Shown here piece after piece: positions 9,433-18,906 of a stretch of DNA of 64,000 nt. Position 1 is the first letter of the stretch; each line of letters starts with the position of its first letter. The notes under the pieces were generated by a model. It was not told the origin of the DNA. It made no database searches and was given only the letters and a program-made list of their open reading frames with translations. Position numbers and translations under genes: made by a program. Source of the DNA: Pseudomonas poae (GTDB lineage: Bacteria; Pseudomonadota; Gammaproteobacteria; Pseudomonadales; Pseudomonadaceae); the NCBI GenBank assembly GCA_004000515.1, contig CP034537.1, positions 1,364,001 through 1,428,000 of the forward strand, in the 5' to 3' direction.

Positions 9433-10307
9433 GCAAGGGGTCCGCGAGGGCCTGGGCTCAACGCGGGTAATGCATCAGCCGTGAGCGAACCCGGCAGACG
9501 AATCTCTACCGCGACCGGCAGGTGATCGGAGATAGGCTGCGCCAGCACCTGCACACTCTCGAGTGTGAGGGTTGGACTGAGCAGGATATGGTCAAGACAA
9601 CGTTGCGGACGCCAACTGGGAAACGTGGCTTCGGCTTGCGGCGCCAGTAGCCCGAGGTCGCGCAACGGGGAATTCTGCAGCAGGTCGCTGGCATGGGTGT
9701 TCATGTCACCCATCAGCACCTGGTGCTTGTAAGTACCAATCAGCTCACGGATGTAAGCCAACTGCATGGTGCGGGTGCGCGCACCCAGCGCCAAGTGCAT
9801 CATCACCACCACCAAGGCCTCAGGGCCTTCACCAAAGCGCACGAGGATCGCGCCACGCCCCTTGGGGCCTGGCAACGGGTGATCTTCGATAGCGGTTGGT
9901 TTCAAGCGGCTGAGCACGCCATTGCTGTGCTGCGCCAGGCGCCCGAGGTTGCGATTGAGTTGCTGATACCAGTAAGGGAAAGCACCTAGCTGGGCCAGAT
10001 GCTCCACCTGGTTGATGTAGCCGGAGCGTATGCTGCCGCCGTCAGCTTCCTGCAGGGCGACCAGGTCGAAATCATTCAACAGGTTGCCGATTTTTTGCAG
10101 GTTGCCGGCACGCCCAGTGTGGGGCAGCAGGTGCTGCCAGCCACGGGTGAGGTAGTGCCGGTACTTCTCGGTACTGATGCCCACCTGGATGTTGAAGCTC
10201 AGCAGGCGCAGGCGGCTGTCCGCTGGCAGGCCTGTGGATTCCAGGTGATGTTCGTTGACCTGCGGATCATGCAGACCAACGACACGTTCGGTACCCCAGC
10301 GGCGCAT
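9429..10307 (-). CDS. Endonuclease/exonuclease/phosphatase-family protein
   Basis: A 292-residue member of the Mg-dependent EEP fold (DNase I/sphingomyelinase superfamily). Motifs in order: LLSFNIQVG, VALQEADGG (metal-binding Glu), VVMMHLALG, MGDMNTH (Asp and Asn of the active site) and ISDHLPV (catalytic Asp-His). There is no signal peptide. The substrate cannot be told from sequence. ATG 10307 starts MRRWGTERVV. Its stop overlaps the start of the diguanylate cyclase gene (ATGA), so the two are probably cotranscribed; it begins 10 bp after dsbA ends. Confidence 0.85.
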   Translation of the reverse strand: MRRWGTERVVGLHDPQVNEHHLESTGLPADSRLRLLSFNIQVGISTEKYRHYLTRGWQHLLPHTGRAGNLQKIGNLLNDFDLVALQEADGGSIRSGYINQVEHLAQLGAFPYWYQQLNRNLGRLAQHSNGVLSRLKPTAIEDHPLPGPKGRGAILVRFGEGPEALVVVMMHLALGARTRTMQLAYIRELIGTYKHQVLMGDMNTHASDLLQNSPLRDLGLLAPQAEATFPSWRPQRCLDHILLSPTLTLESVQVLAQPISDHLPVAVEIRLPGSLTADALPALSPGPRGPLA

Positions 10308-10317
10308 GGTAGGCCCC

Positions 10318-10953
10318 TTACTTCGCTGCACGCTCTTTGGCGATCAGCTGGTCAGCCACGTTGAGGGTCGCTTCCGGACCACCGGTGGTGCCCAGGTCAA
10401 AACGGTACTTACCGTTGACGATCATGGTCGGTACGCCCTGCACGCCGTACTTCTGCGCCAGTTCCTTGGCCTGCTTGATCTGACCCTGGATCGCGAAGGA
10501 GTTGAAGGTGGCCAGGAACTTGTCCTTGTCTACACCCTGGGTCGCCACGAAGTCAGCCATTTCGTCCGGCTTGGTCAGGCGCTTGCCTTCTTTCTGGATC
10601 GCGTTGAACACGGCGTTGTGGACCTTGTGCTCTACACCCATGGCTTCCAGGGTCAGGAACAGTTGGCCGTGGGCATCCCAAGGGCCACCGAACATGGCGG
10701 GGATGCGCTTGAAGTTTACGTCGGAAGGCAGTTTTTCGACCCAAGGGTTAATGGTCGGCTCAAAAGCGTAGCAATGCGGGCAGCCGTACCAGAACAGCTC
10801 CACCACTTCGATCTTGCCAGGCACCGCAACCGGAACCGGGTTAGCCAGTTCGACGTAGGTTTTACCGGCTTCAAGCGGCACGTCGGCAGCTTGTGCAGTC
10901 ATGCCGAAGAGGCTGGCAGTGACGAGAGCGGCGCTGAGGATCAGATTACGCAT
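10318..10953 (-). CDS. dsbA: Periplasmic thiol:disulfide oxidoreductase DsbA
   Basis: 211 residues with a signal peptide (MRNLILSAALVTASLFGMTAQA) and a thioredoxin fold with an alpha-helical insert. The active site is CPHC in FWYGCPHCYAFEP, and the cis-proline loop is GVQGVPTMIVNG. It introduces disulfide bonds into exported proteins and would also serve periplasmic cytochrome and envelope proteins nearby. It lies directly downstream of the cytochrome c4 and c5 genes on the same strand, the order seen in PAO1. The frame is intact. Confidence 0.93.
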   Translation of the reverse strand: MRNLILSAALVTASLFGMTAQAADVPLEAGKTYVELANPVPVAVPGKIEVVELFWYGCPHCYAFEPTINPWVEKLPSDVNFKRIPAMFGGPWDAHGQLFLTLEAMGVEHKVHNAVFNAIQKEGKRLTKPDEMADFVATQGVDKDKFLATFNSFAIQGQIKQAKELAQKYGVQGVPTMIVNGKYRFDLGTTGGPEATLNVADQLIAKERAAK

Positions 10954-11047
10954 GCTTTACTCCTGGACAAATAAAGTCGCCTCACGCGACCTTTGTTGTG
11001 ACAGGTCTACGCGGGCATGAGTTCGTTAGTGTAACGGCACCGGCCAC

Positions 11048-11075
11048 AAAAAAGGGCGGCCTAAGCCACCCTTTT
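11048..11075 (-). terminator. Rho-independent terminator after cytochrome c4
   Basis: GGGTGGC / GCCGCCC stem with a short TTAG loop followed on the minus strand by TTTTTT. It lies about 45 bp past the cytochrome c4 stop and separates that gene from dsbA. Confidence 0.75.
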
Positions 11076-11120
11076 ATGCTTGCATCGATGGATTAATCGA
11101 GCGTTAACGTAGCCGCAGGC

Positions 11121-11725
11121 TTAGTGCAGGCCCTGGATGTACTGGGAAACCGCCTCGATGTCCTTGTTGCTCATTTTATTGGTGATGGTTTGCATGATTT
11201 TGGCATCGCCGTCATTGGTGCGATTGCCTTCACGGAAGTCCGTCAACTGCTTGGCAACATACTGCGCATGTTGGCCGCTCAAGTGCGGGAAACCGGCAGC
11301 AGCGAGGCCTGCGCCGTTAGGCGAGTGGCAACCGATGCACGAAGGCATGCCTTTTCCAGGTTGCCACCACGGAACAGCTCTTCACCGTGGGCCACGGTTT
11401 TAGGATCGGCGGCTCCCACGCTGCCTTTCTGGCTGGCAAAATACGCCGCGATGTCTGCCAGGTCCTGATCGCTGAGGTTGGTCAGCAGGCCGGTCATTTC
11501 CAGGACCGTGCGCTTTCCATCCTTGATGTCGTGCATCTGCTTGGTCAGGTAACGTTCACCCTGGCCGGCCAGTTTAGGGAAGTTCGGCGCCGGGCTGTTG
11601 CCATCCGGTCCATGGCAAGCACCACATACGGCGGCTTTCGCCTGGCCCGCTGTAGCGTCGCCTGCAGCATGGGCAACACCGGTGATGCCCAAGGTCAACA
11701 GCAGACTCACGATCAGTTTGTTCAT
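11121..11725 (-). CDS. cc4: Diheme cytochrome c4 (frame broken)
   Basis: A periplasmic electron carrier with two c-type heme sites: CGACHG near residue 34 and CIGCHS in the second domain; the axial methionines lie in the TGLL and later segments. A signal peptide (MNKLIVSLLLTLGITGVAHA) is clear. The frame is lost near 11350-11355, where one G is missing (expected LEKGMPSCIGCH). Restored length is 201 residues, with tandem duplicated cytochrome domains as usual for c4. It may pass electrons to the caa3 or cbb3 oxidases. ATG 11725 starts 34 bp after the cytochrome c5 gene. Confidence 0.88.
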
Positions 11726-11759
11726 CAGCTAATCCAACTACGGCTAAGGGGTTTAAGAG

Positions 11760-12062
11760 TTATCTACCGGGTTTACTCACCATCAACTCAATGACGGCCT
11801 GGTAATCCTCAGTACTGCAGTCCATGCACAAACCACGCGGCGGCATTGCCTTGAAACCCTGGGTCACGTGTTGGACCAACGTGTCCATGCCTTGCGCCAA
11901 TCTTGGCGCCCAGGCTGCCGGGTCACCCCGTTTGGGGGCGTTGGGCAGCTGGCCGGCATGGCAAGCCACGCAAACTCGGTTGTACACCGCCTCCGGATCC
12001 TGTGTAGCCTGAGCGCTGTAAAGCGGAATCAGGACACCGATAGCGAGCAACCATCTGGTCAT
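11760..12062 (-). CDS. Cytochrome c5-type monoheme protein
   Basis: 100 residues: signal peptide [19 protein letters not shown], then one heme motif CVACHA (residues about 32-36), and a second cysteine pair CMDC near residue 80, which matches the disulfide of the c5 group. It is a periplasmic electron carrier. It is first in a probable c5-c4 transcript and divergent from engB, which begins about 190 bp away. Confidence 0.85.
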   Translation of the reverse strand: MTRWLLAIGVLIPLYSAQATQDPEAVYNRVCVACHAGQLPNAPKRGDPAAWAPRLAQGMDTLVQHVTQGFKAMPPRGLCMDCSTEDYQAVIELMVSKPGR

Positions 12063-12255
12063 ACGTCGACCATTTCAGGGTTTGAGAGCGTTTTGCGTTC
12101 TAATGCGCAATAAAGGTCTTTTCGCTCCCGTGAATTTCGTCCTTCGCTGGGACAAAACACACACAAAATCTGCGGCATTATATACTGGCGCTACTGAAAC
12201 GGAAACGACACCGCTTGCCGCACCCTTTCTCGGCATCGCCCACATCGGAAATCTC

Positions 12256-12896
12256 ATGCAACTCAAGAATCCCATCCTTGGCCTGTGCCAACAGTCCACG
12301 TTCATGCTCAGCGCCGCCAAAGTTGACCAATGCCCCGATGACGAAGGCTTTGAAGTCGCCTTTGCCGGTCGTTCCAACGCTGGCAAGTCCAGCGCACTGA
12401 ACACGCTGACCCACGCCAGCCTGGCACGCACCTCGAAAACCCCGGGCCGCACGCAACTCCTCAATTTCTTCAAGCTAGACGATGATCGGCGTCTGGTCGA
12501 CCTGCCGGGCTACGGTTACGCAAAGTACCTATCCCGTTGAAGCTGCACTGGCAGCGTCACCTGGAGGCTTACCTGGGTGGCCGCGAGAGTTTGAAGGGGT
12601 TGATCCTGATGATGGACATCCGTCATCCAATGACTGACTTCGACCTGTTGATGCTCGACTGGGCAGTCGCCAGCGGCATGCCGATGCATATCCTGCTGAC
12701 CAAGGCCGACAAGCTCACCTACGGCGCAGCCAAGAACACCTTGCTCAAAGTGCAGTCCGAAATCCGTAAGGGTTGGGGCGACGCAATTACCATCCAGCTG
12801 TTCTCGGCCCCCAAGCGCATGGGTCTGGAAGAGGCTTACACCGTGCTGGCGGGCTGGATGGAATTGGCGGACAAGGGTGCGGAACTCGCGGAATAA
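12256..12896 (+). CDS. engB: Ribosome-biogenesis GTPase EngB/YsxC (frame broken)
   Basis: An essential GTPase in many bacteria that assists 50S subunit assembly. ATG 12256 starts [12 protein letters not shown]. GTPase motifs: G1 [10 protein letters not shown]2 region KTPGRTQ, G3 DLPGYG, G4 TKADK, G5 region FSAPKR. One G is missing near 12522-12525 (expected [13 protein letters not shown]), which truncates the frame just after G3. Restoring it gives 213 residues, a normal size. A break in such a gene is best explained by sequence error. It is divergent from the cytochrome genes and convergent with the ErsA-like RNA. Confidence 0.88.
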
Positions 12897-12909
12897 CTTT
12901 TCTGCGGGC

Positions 12910-12950
12910 AAAAAAACCCCGGACTTCTTATGGGGAGGGGAAGTTCGGGG
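12910..12950 (-). terminator. Terminator of the ErsA-like RNA
   Basis: An 11 bp stem (minus strand CCCCGAACTTC / GAAGTCCGGGG, one G-U pair) with a C-rich 12-nt loop and seven T after it. It can also end read-through from polA. Confidence 0.85.
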
Positions 12951-13038
12951 TTCAAGTACTGGACCGCTAGGGCGGGGTCCAGATATCTGCCAACACTTAA
13001 CACAACATAGGAGCATTGAAGGGCTTCACCACCCATTC
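12910..13038 (-). ncRNA. ersA: ErsA-like small RNA between engB and polA
   Basis: About 129 nt on the minus strand, bounded by a sigma-22-type promoter and a strong terminator. The position, between engB and polA, is that of Spot 42 in enterics and of ErsA in Pseudomonas. ErsA is an Hfq-associated RNA induced by envelope stress that acts on algC and other envelope targets. C-rich single-stranded segments (CTTCCCCTCCCC before and within the terminator loop) would suit base pairing with ribosome binding sites. The start point is estimated from the -10 element. Function is by position and promoter, not by alignment. Confidence 0.72.
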
Positions 13039-13044
13039 AGTAAC

Positions 13045-13072
13045 TCTGAGTGGCACTTCACGGGTTAAGTTC
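13045..13072 (-). promoter_or_regulatory. Sigma-22 (AlgU/AlgT) promoter of the ErsA-like RNA
   Basis: On the minus strand, GAACTT (13072-13067) is followed after 17 bp by TCAGA (13049-13045). This fits the AlgU/RpoE consensus GAACTT-N16/17-TCtgA. It predicts initiation about 6-8 nt downstream, near 13038. Confidence 0.7.
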
Positions 13073-13164
13073 CGGCAGGTTCAAAAACTATTGGAAATAA
13101 CTGACGGCGATATCTGATCTAAAGCACTCTGCCACCACCCAAGGCGACGGCAGAGCCCACGCAA

Positions 13165-15943
13165 TTAGTGCGCTTCGTCCCAGTTGTCACCAACGCCTAC
13201 GTCCACCACCAAAGGCACATCCAGTTTGGCCGCCGCACTCATGTGCTCGCGAATCTTCTCGCTGACCTCTACCACCAGATCCTCACGCACCTCAAGCACC
13301 AGTTCGTCGTGCACCTGCAGGATCACCTTGGCGTCCAGGCCAGACTCGGCCAGCCAGTTATCCACCAACACCATCGCCTTCTTGATGATATCCGCCGCCG
13401 TACCCTGCATCGGCGCGTTGATCGCCGTGCGTTCTGCCGCAGCGCGTTCCTGAGGTTTGTTGGAGTTGATATCCGGCAAATACAGCCGACGCCCGAAGAA
13501 GGTTTCGACATAACCCTGATCAGCAGCCTGGGCGCGCGTGCGCTCCATGTACTCGCGCACACCGGGGTAGCGAGCGAAGTAAACATCGATATAAGCCTTG
13601 GCCGTCTTGGTGTCGACGCCGATGTCCTTACCCAGCTTCTGGGCGCCCATGCCATAGATCAGGCCAAAGTTGATCGCTTTGGCGCTGCGACGCTGATTGG
13701 AAGTAACCTCAGCCAGTTCAACCTTGAACACTTCGGCCGCCGTCGCCGTATGCACGTCGAGGTCGTTGCGGAAGGCATTCATCAACCCCTCGTCCTTGGA
13801 CAAGTGCGCCATGATCCGCAGCTCAATCTGCGAATAGTCCGCTGCCAACAGCTTGTAGCCCTTGGGCGCGACAAACGCCTGGCGAATCCGCCGCCCTTCA
13901 GCGGTACGCACCGGGATGTTCTGCAGGTTCGGATCACTGGACGACAAGCGCCCAGTCGCCGCCACCGCCTGGTGATAAGACGTATGGATACGCCCGGTCC
14001 GTGGGTTGATCTGCTCCGGCAGCCGATCGGTGTAAGTGCTTTTCAACTTGCTCATGCTGCGGTACTGCATCAGCACCTTGGGCAGCGGATAGTCGTCCTC
14101 TGCCAGCTTGGCCAGCACTTCCTCAGCGGTAGACGCCTGGCCCTTGCCGGTTTTTTTCAGCACTGGCAAACCGAGCTTTTCGTAAAGTATCGCGCCGAGC
14201 TGCTTGGGCGACCCCAGGTTGAACTCCTCACCGGCGATCTCGAACGCCTGGCGCTCCAGCTCGACCATCTTGTCTCCCAACTCGATGCTCTGAACGCCGA
14301 GTAACGCCGCGTCCACCAGCGCACCCTGGCGTTCAATGCGCGCCAGCACCGGCACCAACGGTATCTCGATGTCGGTCAACACACTGGCCAGGCTCGGGAT
14401 GGCGGTCAGTTGCGCGAACAGCTCCTGGTGCAGACGCAAGGTCACGTCCGCATCCTCAGCCGCATACGGGCCGGCTTGTTCAAGGGCGATCTGGTCGAAG
14501 GTCAGTTGCTTGGCCCCCTTGCCAGCGATGTCCTGGAAGCTGACGGTGTCGTGGTCCAGGTACTTCTTGGCCAGGCTGTCCATGTCATGTCGGGTTGCGG
14601 TGGAGTTCAGCACGTAGGATTCGAGCATGGTGTCGAATGCGATGCCGCGCACAGTAATGCCCTGCGCCGGGTCGCCGCCGATCGCGCAGTTGGCCAGGAT
14701 ATTCATGTCGAACTTGGCGTGCTGGCCGACCTTGAGCTTGGCCGGGTCTTCCAGCAGCGGTTTCAGGGCCAGCAGCACCGTGTTGCGGTCCAACTGCTCC
14801 GGCGCACCGATGTAGGAATGGGTCAGCGGGATGTAGGCCGCTTCGTGGGGCTGCACGGCAAAGGAAACACCGACCAATTGCGCTTGTTGCGCGTCGATAC
14901 CGGTGGTTTCGGTGTCAAAAGCGAACAATTTCGCGTCATTGAGTTTCTTCAACCAAAGATCGAACGTGGCCTGGTCGAGAATGGTGGTGTAAGCCGTCTC
15001 GACCGGAGCCGCGGGAACCGCCTCGGCAACTTCTTCGGCAGGCGCGGCCTTGAGCTCGACACGCTTGGCATCGCGCTGAACCTCATCGATCCAGCTCTTG
15101 AACTCCAGCAGCGAGTACAGTTCCAGCAGTTTTTCGCGATCCGGCTCGATCAGATGCAAGTCATCCAAGCCGACATCCAGCGGCACATCGCACTTGATCG
15201 TCGCCAACTGGTAGGAAAGAAACGCCATCTCCCGATGTTCTTCGAGCTTGGCCGGAAGCGTCTTGGCGCCGCGAATCGGCAACGTCGGCACAATGTCCAA
15301 CTGCTCATAAAGCTCTTTGATGCCGCCATTCACGCCGACAAGCAAGCCGGACGCAGTCTTGGGGCCAATGCCCGGAACGCCCGGAATGTTGTCGGACGAA
15401 TCGCCCATCAACGCCAGATAGTCGATGATCTGCTCCGGAGCGACGCCAAATTTCTCCTTTACGCCTTCGATGTCCATCGCGCTACCGGTCATGGTGTTGA
15501 CCAAGGTAATGTGCCCGTCCACCAGCTGCGCCATGTCCTTGTCACCGGTGGAGATCACCACCGGGCGGTTGGCAGCTGCACTGCTGCGGGCCAGGGTGCC
15601 GATCACGTCATCGGCCTCGACGCCTTCGACGCACAGCAACGGGAAACCCAGGGCGATCACGCTTTGATGCAGCGGCTCGATTTGCACGCGCATGTCATCG
15701 GGCATGCTGGGGCGGTTGGCCTTGTACTCGGCGTACATATCGTCGCGAAAGGTCCCACCCTTGGCGTCGAACACTACCGCGAACGGACTGTCCGGGTACT
15801 GCTTGCGCAGGCTTTTGAGCATGTTCAACACGCCCTTGACCGCACCGGTAGGCAGGCCTTTGGAGGTGGTCATGGGGCAGCGCGTGGAAGGCGCGGTACA
15901 GATAAGAAGAACCGTCCACCAGGACGAGGGGGGCTTGGCTCAT
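13165..15943 (-). CDS. polA: DNA polymerase I (frame broken near N-terminus)
   Basis: DNA polymerase I, used in repair and Okazaki fragment processing. The 5' nuclease domain begins MSQAPLVLVDGSSYLYRAFHA; PIN/flap motifs GVEADDVIGT and GDKDMAQLV follow. The 3'-5' exonuclease region has FDTETTG. The polymerase domain holds ADYSQIELR, RRSAKAINFGLIYGMG and QVHDELV. ATG 15943 is used. The frame slips near 15871-15876 after HALP (net two bases missing or one extra; relatives read HALPP then M/LTTSKG). Restored length is about 925 residues. The rest is intact, including both exonuclease and polymerase catalytic acids. Confidence 0.92.
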
Positions 15944-16017
15944 GAGCAGGATCAACCTTTTCGGCGGGTCAGGCGCTAGAATAGCCGGACCAATGACGAC
16001 AAAGGGACAAGGTTATC

Positions 16018-16308
16018 ATGCGTACAGTAAATCGCCTGTTGTTGACCGGCTTGATTGCACTCACTCCGATCGTGGCCTTGGCGGCAGATACTGCGCCCTC
16101 GGGCGACCCGGAAGTTACCATTCGCACGGAAGGCGACAAGACCATTCAGGAATACCGCCAGAATGGCTTCCTGTACGCGATCAAGGTGACGCAGAAAGGC
16201 TTTCCGCCGTACTTCCTGGTACGCGCGGACGGAACCGATGCGAACTTCATCCGCTCTGACCAGCCGGATATGCTGATCCCGTCATGGAAGATCTTCGAAT
16301 GGAAATGA
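16018..16308 (+). CDS. DUF2782 periplasmic protein
   Basis: A 96-residue protein with a signal peptide (MRTVNRLLLTGLIALTPIVALA) and the DUF2782 core: VTIRTEGDKTIQEYRQNGFLY, then IKVTQKGFPPYFLV and WKIFEWK at the C-terminus. The function is unknown; the conserved basic/aromatic core is found next to polA and thrB throughout Pseudomonas. It is divergent from polA and lies 56 bp before thrB, probably in one transcript. Confidence 0.85.
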   Translation: MRTVNRLLLTGLIALTPIVALAADTAPSGDPEVTIRTEGDKTIQEYRQNGFLYAIKVTQKGFPPYFLVRADGTDANFIRSDQPDMLIPSWKIFEWK

Positions 16309-16364
16309 CTTCTTAACTTCAATTGGCGCCGCGCACCGCGGCGCCCGTACTGGCAGTTTTAACC

Positions 16365-17318
16365 ATGTCTGTGTTCACCCCCCTGGCTCGGCCCGAGCTG
16401 GAAACCTTTCTCGCCCCTTACGGGCTCGGCCGCCTGCTTGATTTCCAGGGAATTGCCGCCGGTAGCGAAAACACCAACTTCTTCATCAGCCTGGAACAGG
16501 GCGAGTTTGTCCTGACCCTGGTTGAACGTGGCCCCGTCGCCGAAATGCCGTTCTTCATCGAACTGCTCGACGTGCTCCACGACGCCGACCTGCCCGTGCC
16601 CTACGCCCTGCGCACCACCGACGGTGTAGCCCTGCGCGAGCTGAAAGGCAAACCGGCGCTACTGCAACCGCGCCTGGCCGGCAAACACATCAAGGACGCC
16701 AATGCGCAACACTGCGCACAGGTTGGCGACCTGCTAGGCCATCTGCACCTGGCGACACAAGGCGAAAAAATACTCGAGCGCAAGACCGATCGCGGATTGG
16801 ACTGGATGCTCAGTGAAGGCGCGCAGCTGATTTCGCACCTGGCACCAGCACCGCAACGCCTGCTGCAAGACACACTGGACGAAATTGAAGCCCACAAGGC
16901 GCAGATCCTCGGCCTGCCACGCGCCAACATCCATGCCGACCTGTTTCGCGACAATGCGATGTTCGAAGGCACGCACCTGACAGGCCTGATCGACTTCTAC
17001 AACGCCTGCTCTGGCCCGATGCTGTACGACGTGGCGATTGCCCTGAACGACTGGTGCTCGGACGCCGATGGCGTGATCGATGGCCAGCGTGCCCGTGCAT
17101 TGCTCGGTGCCTATGCGGGCCTGCGGCCGTTTACTTCGAAAGAGGCTGAGTTGTGGCCGACCATGCTGCGCGTGGCCTGTGTGCGGTTCTGGCTGTCACG
17201 CCTGATCGCGGCAGAGTCGTTTGCAGGACAGGATGTGTTGATCCATGACCCTGCGGAGTTTGAACACCGCTTGGCGCAACGCCAGCAGGTCACGGTCCAA
17301 CTGCCGTTCGCACTCTAA
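16365..17318 (+). CDS. thrB: Homoserine kinase, APH-fold type
   Basis: Phosphorylates homoserine to O-phosphohomoserine in threonine synthesis. At 317 residues it belongs to the choline-kinase/aminoglycoside phosphotransferase fold used by Pseudomonas, not the GHMP-kinase ThrB of enterics. Visible motifs are the nucleotide loop GSENTNFFI, catalytic loop NIHADLFRDN and metal-binding LIDFYNAC. ATG 16365 (MSVFTPLARPEL) is the family start; no strong Shine-Dalgarno is seen. The frame is intact. Confidence 0.9.
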   Translation: MSVFTPLARPELETFLAPYGLGRLLDFQGIAAGSENTNFFISLEQGEFVLTLVERGPVAEMPFFIELLDVLHDADLPVPYALRTTDGVALRELKGKPALLQPRLAGKHIKDANAQHCAQVGDLLGHLHLATQGEKILERKTDRGLDWMLSEGAQLISHLAPAPQRLLQDTLDEIEAHKAQILGLPRANIHADLFRDNAMFEGTHLTGLIDFYNACSGPMLYDVAIALNDWCSDADGVIDGQRARALLGAYAGLRPFTSKEAELWPTMLRVACVRFWLSRLIAAESFAGQDVLIHDPAEFEHRLAQRQQVTVQLPFAL

Positions 17319-17338
17319 CCGCGCACGCAATCAGAATA

Positions 17339-17418
17339 GGGCTTGCTCGCGAATGCGGTGGATCAGTACCAGATGTACTGACTGACACATCGCATTCGCG
17401 AGCAAGCCCGCTCCCACA
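17339..17418. repeat. REPIN, TTGCTCGCGAATGC class
   Basis: Two inverted REP arms (GGGCTTGCTCGCGAATGCG and its complement plus GCTCCCACA) flank a short spacer. It lies between convergent thrB and znuA and could terminate both. The outer GTGGGAGC tail of the left arm is degenerate. Confidence 0.85.
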
Positions 17419-17436
17419 TGGGTTTTGTGTCGACTG

Positions 17437-18357
17437 TCAGAGCGACTCAAGACACCCGGCCAGATCATTCCCGAGCTTCTCCAACACCTGCTCATACCCC
17501 TGAGCCGTGGCCGGTGTGTACCCGCCCAACGCATCCAACTCCGCCAGCTTCACCGGCAGGCCGGCCACCAGCGTTTCCGCCAGGCGCGGACGCAACGGCG
17601 GCTCACTGAACACGCACGTCTTGCCCACTTCCTGCAAACGCGTACGCATCGCAGCCACATGCTGGGCGCCAGGCTGCACTTCGGCGGCAACACTGAACAC
17701 GCCGGTGTGCTTGAGCCCGTAGGCATCTTCGAAGTAATCGAAGGCTTCATGGAACACGAAGTAAGGCTTGTCGCCAATCGATGCCAGGCGCGCTTTCAAA
17801 CGCGCATCCAATGCGTCCAGACGCTCATCGAAGGCCTTCACGTTGCTCTGGTAACGCGCGGCATTGGCCGGGTCGGCAACACTGAGGTCGGAGGCCATGC
17901 GCGCGGCAATCACCCGGGCATTGACCGTCGATAGCCACAAGTGCGCATCCAGGCTGCCGGGGCGGTGATCGTGGTCATGTTCGTCGGCATCGTCGGCATG
18001 GGAGTGACTATCTTCGGCGAAACGACGCAGTTTCATCCCCGCAAGGTCCTGAACCGCCACGGTCGGCAAGCTACGCCCCTTGAGCACGCGCGGCAGGAAG
18101 CTCTCCATGTCCGGGCCGATCCAATACAGCAGGTCTGCCGACTGTACGCGCCGTACGTCGGACGGGCGCAGCGCGTAGTTATGTGGCGATGCGCCAGGCG
18201 GCAGCAGCACCTCCGGAATGGCCACGCCGTCCTGCACAGCAGCGGCAATCAACTGCAGGGGCTTGATACTGGTGAGTACCTTGACCTCGGCCTGAGCGGC
18301 GCCTGCGATGAACAAACTGGTGATGAATACGACAAAAACAGGAAAAAGTCGGGACAC
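17437..18357 (-). CDS. znuA: Zinc ABC transporter substrate-binding protein ZnuA
   Basis: A periplasmic zinc-capture protein of cluster A-I (306 residues from GTG 18357, VSRLFPVFVVFITSLFIAGAAQA signal). Zinc ligands are expected at the His of SPHNYALRP, the His of LDAHLWL and the His of FVFHEAFDYF; all are present. A histidine/aspartate-rich loop (HSHADDADEHDHDH) follows, typical of ZnuA. A longer frame reaches 18426 but would run over the Zur-box region, so the GTG is preferred. It is divergent from zur-znuCB, with about 67 bp between. Confidence 0.9.
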   Translation of the reverse strand: MSRLFPVFVVFITSLFIAGAAQAEVKVLTSIKPLQLIAAAVQDGVAIPEVLLPPGASPHNYALRPSDVRRVQSADLLYWIGPDMESFLPRVLKGRSLPTVAVQDLAGMKLRRFAEDSHSHADDADEHDHDHRPGSLDAHLWLSTVNARVIAARMASDLSVADPANAARYQSNVKAFDERLDALDARLKARLASIGDKPYFVFHEAFDYFEDAYGLKHTGVFSVAAEVQPGAQHVAAMRTRLQEVGKTCVFSEPPLRPRLAETLVAGLPVKLAELDALGGYTPATAQGYEQVLEKLGNDLAGCLESL

Positions 18358-18382
18358 GATGACCACTCGATGGCGTAGGAAC

Positions 18383-18400
18383 GGGTAACATAATAACGTC
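18383..18400. promoter_or_regulatory. Probable Zur box between znuA and zur
   Basis: The AT-rich element GGTAACATAATAACG lies in the only intergenic space between the divergent znuA and zur-znuCB units. It resembles the GTTATnnnATAAC Zur/Fur-type operator. Zinc-loaded Zur binding here would shut off both units. Confidence 0.5.
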
Positions 18401-18424
18401 TCTATCAAATATCTGTCGCCGCTC

Positions 18425-18906
18425 ATGCCTAAAACACCGCTTGCCAGCCGTCCCCATGACCACTCTCACTGCGTGCATACCGCGCTGTCGGAGGCCGACA
18501 CCCTGTGCGCACAGAAAGGCCTGCGCCTGACCGCGTTGCGTCGCCGCGTGCTGGAACTGGTGTGGCAGAGCCACAAGCCGCTGGGCGCCTACGACATCCT
18601 CGGCGTGCTCAGCGAGCAAGACGGCCGTCGCGCCGCGCCGCCAACCGTGTACCGCGCGCTGGACTTCCTGCTGGAAAACGGCCTGGTGCACCGCATCGCC
18701 TCGCTCAACGCCTTCGTCGGCTGCAGCCATCCGGAACACGCGCACCAGGGTCAGTTCCTGATCTGCCGCGAGTGCCACGCCGCCATCGAGCTTGAACAAA
18801 AAGCATCAGCGACGCCATCGTCAAGAGCTCCGCCGATGTCGGCTTCAAGGTCGAAGGGCAAACGGTCGAAGTGGTCGGCCTGTGCTCCGGTTGCCAGGGG
18901 GCTTGA
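18425..18906 (+). CDS. zur: Zinc uptake regulator Zur, Fur family (frame broken)
   Basis: A Fur-family repressor. The winged helix is visible in [20 protein letters not shown] and [19 protein letters not shown]. Metal ligands are in the His-rich N-terminus, the [10 protein letters not shown] region and CRECHAAIE. One base is missing near 18799-18803, so the frame leaves the expected C-terminus (ISDAIV...[11 protein letters not shown]), which does appear in the next frame with its CSGC structural zinc site. Restored length is 160 residues. The stop overlaps the znuC start (TGATG). Confidence 0.88.

Noticed and set aside
12256..12896. engB as two separate genes or a pseudogene
   Set aside because: The GTPase is essential in most Gram-negative bacteria and one base restores all five GTPase motifs.
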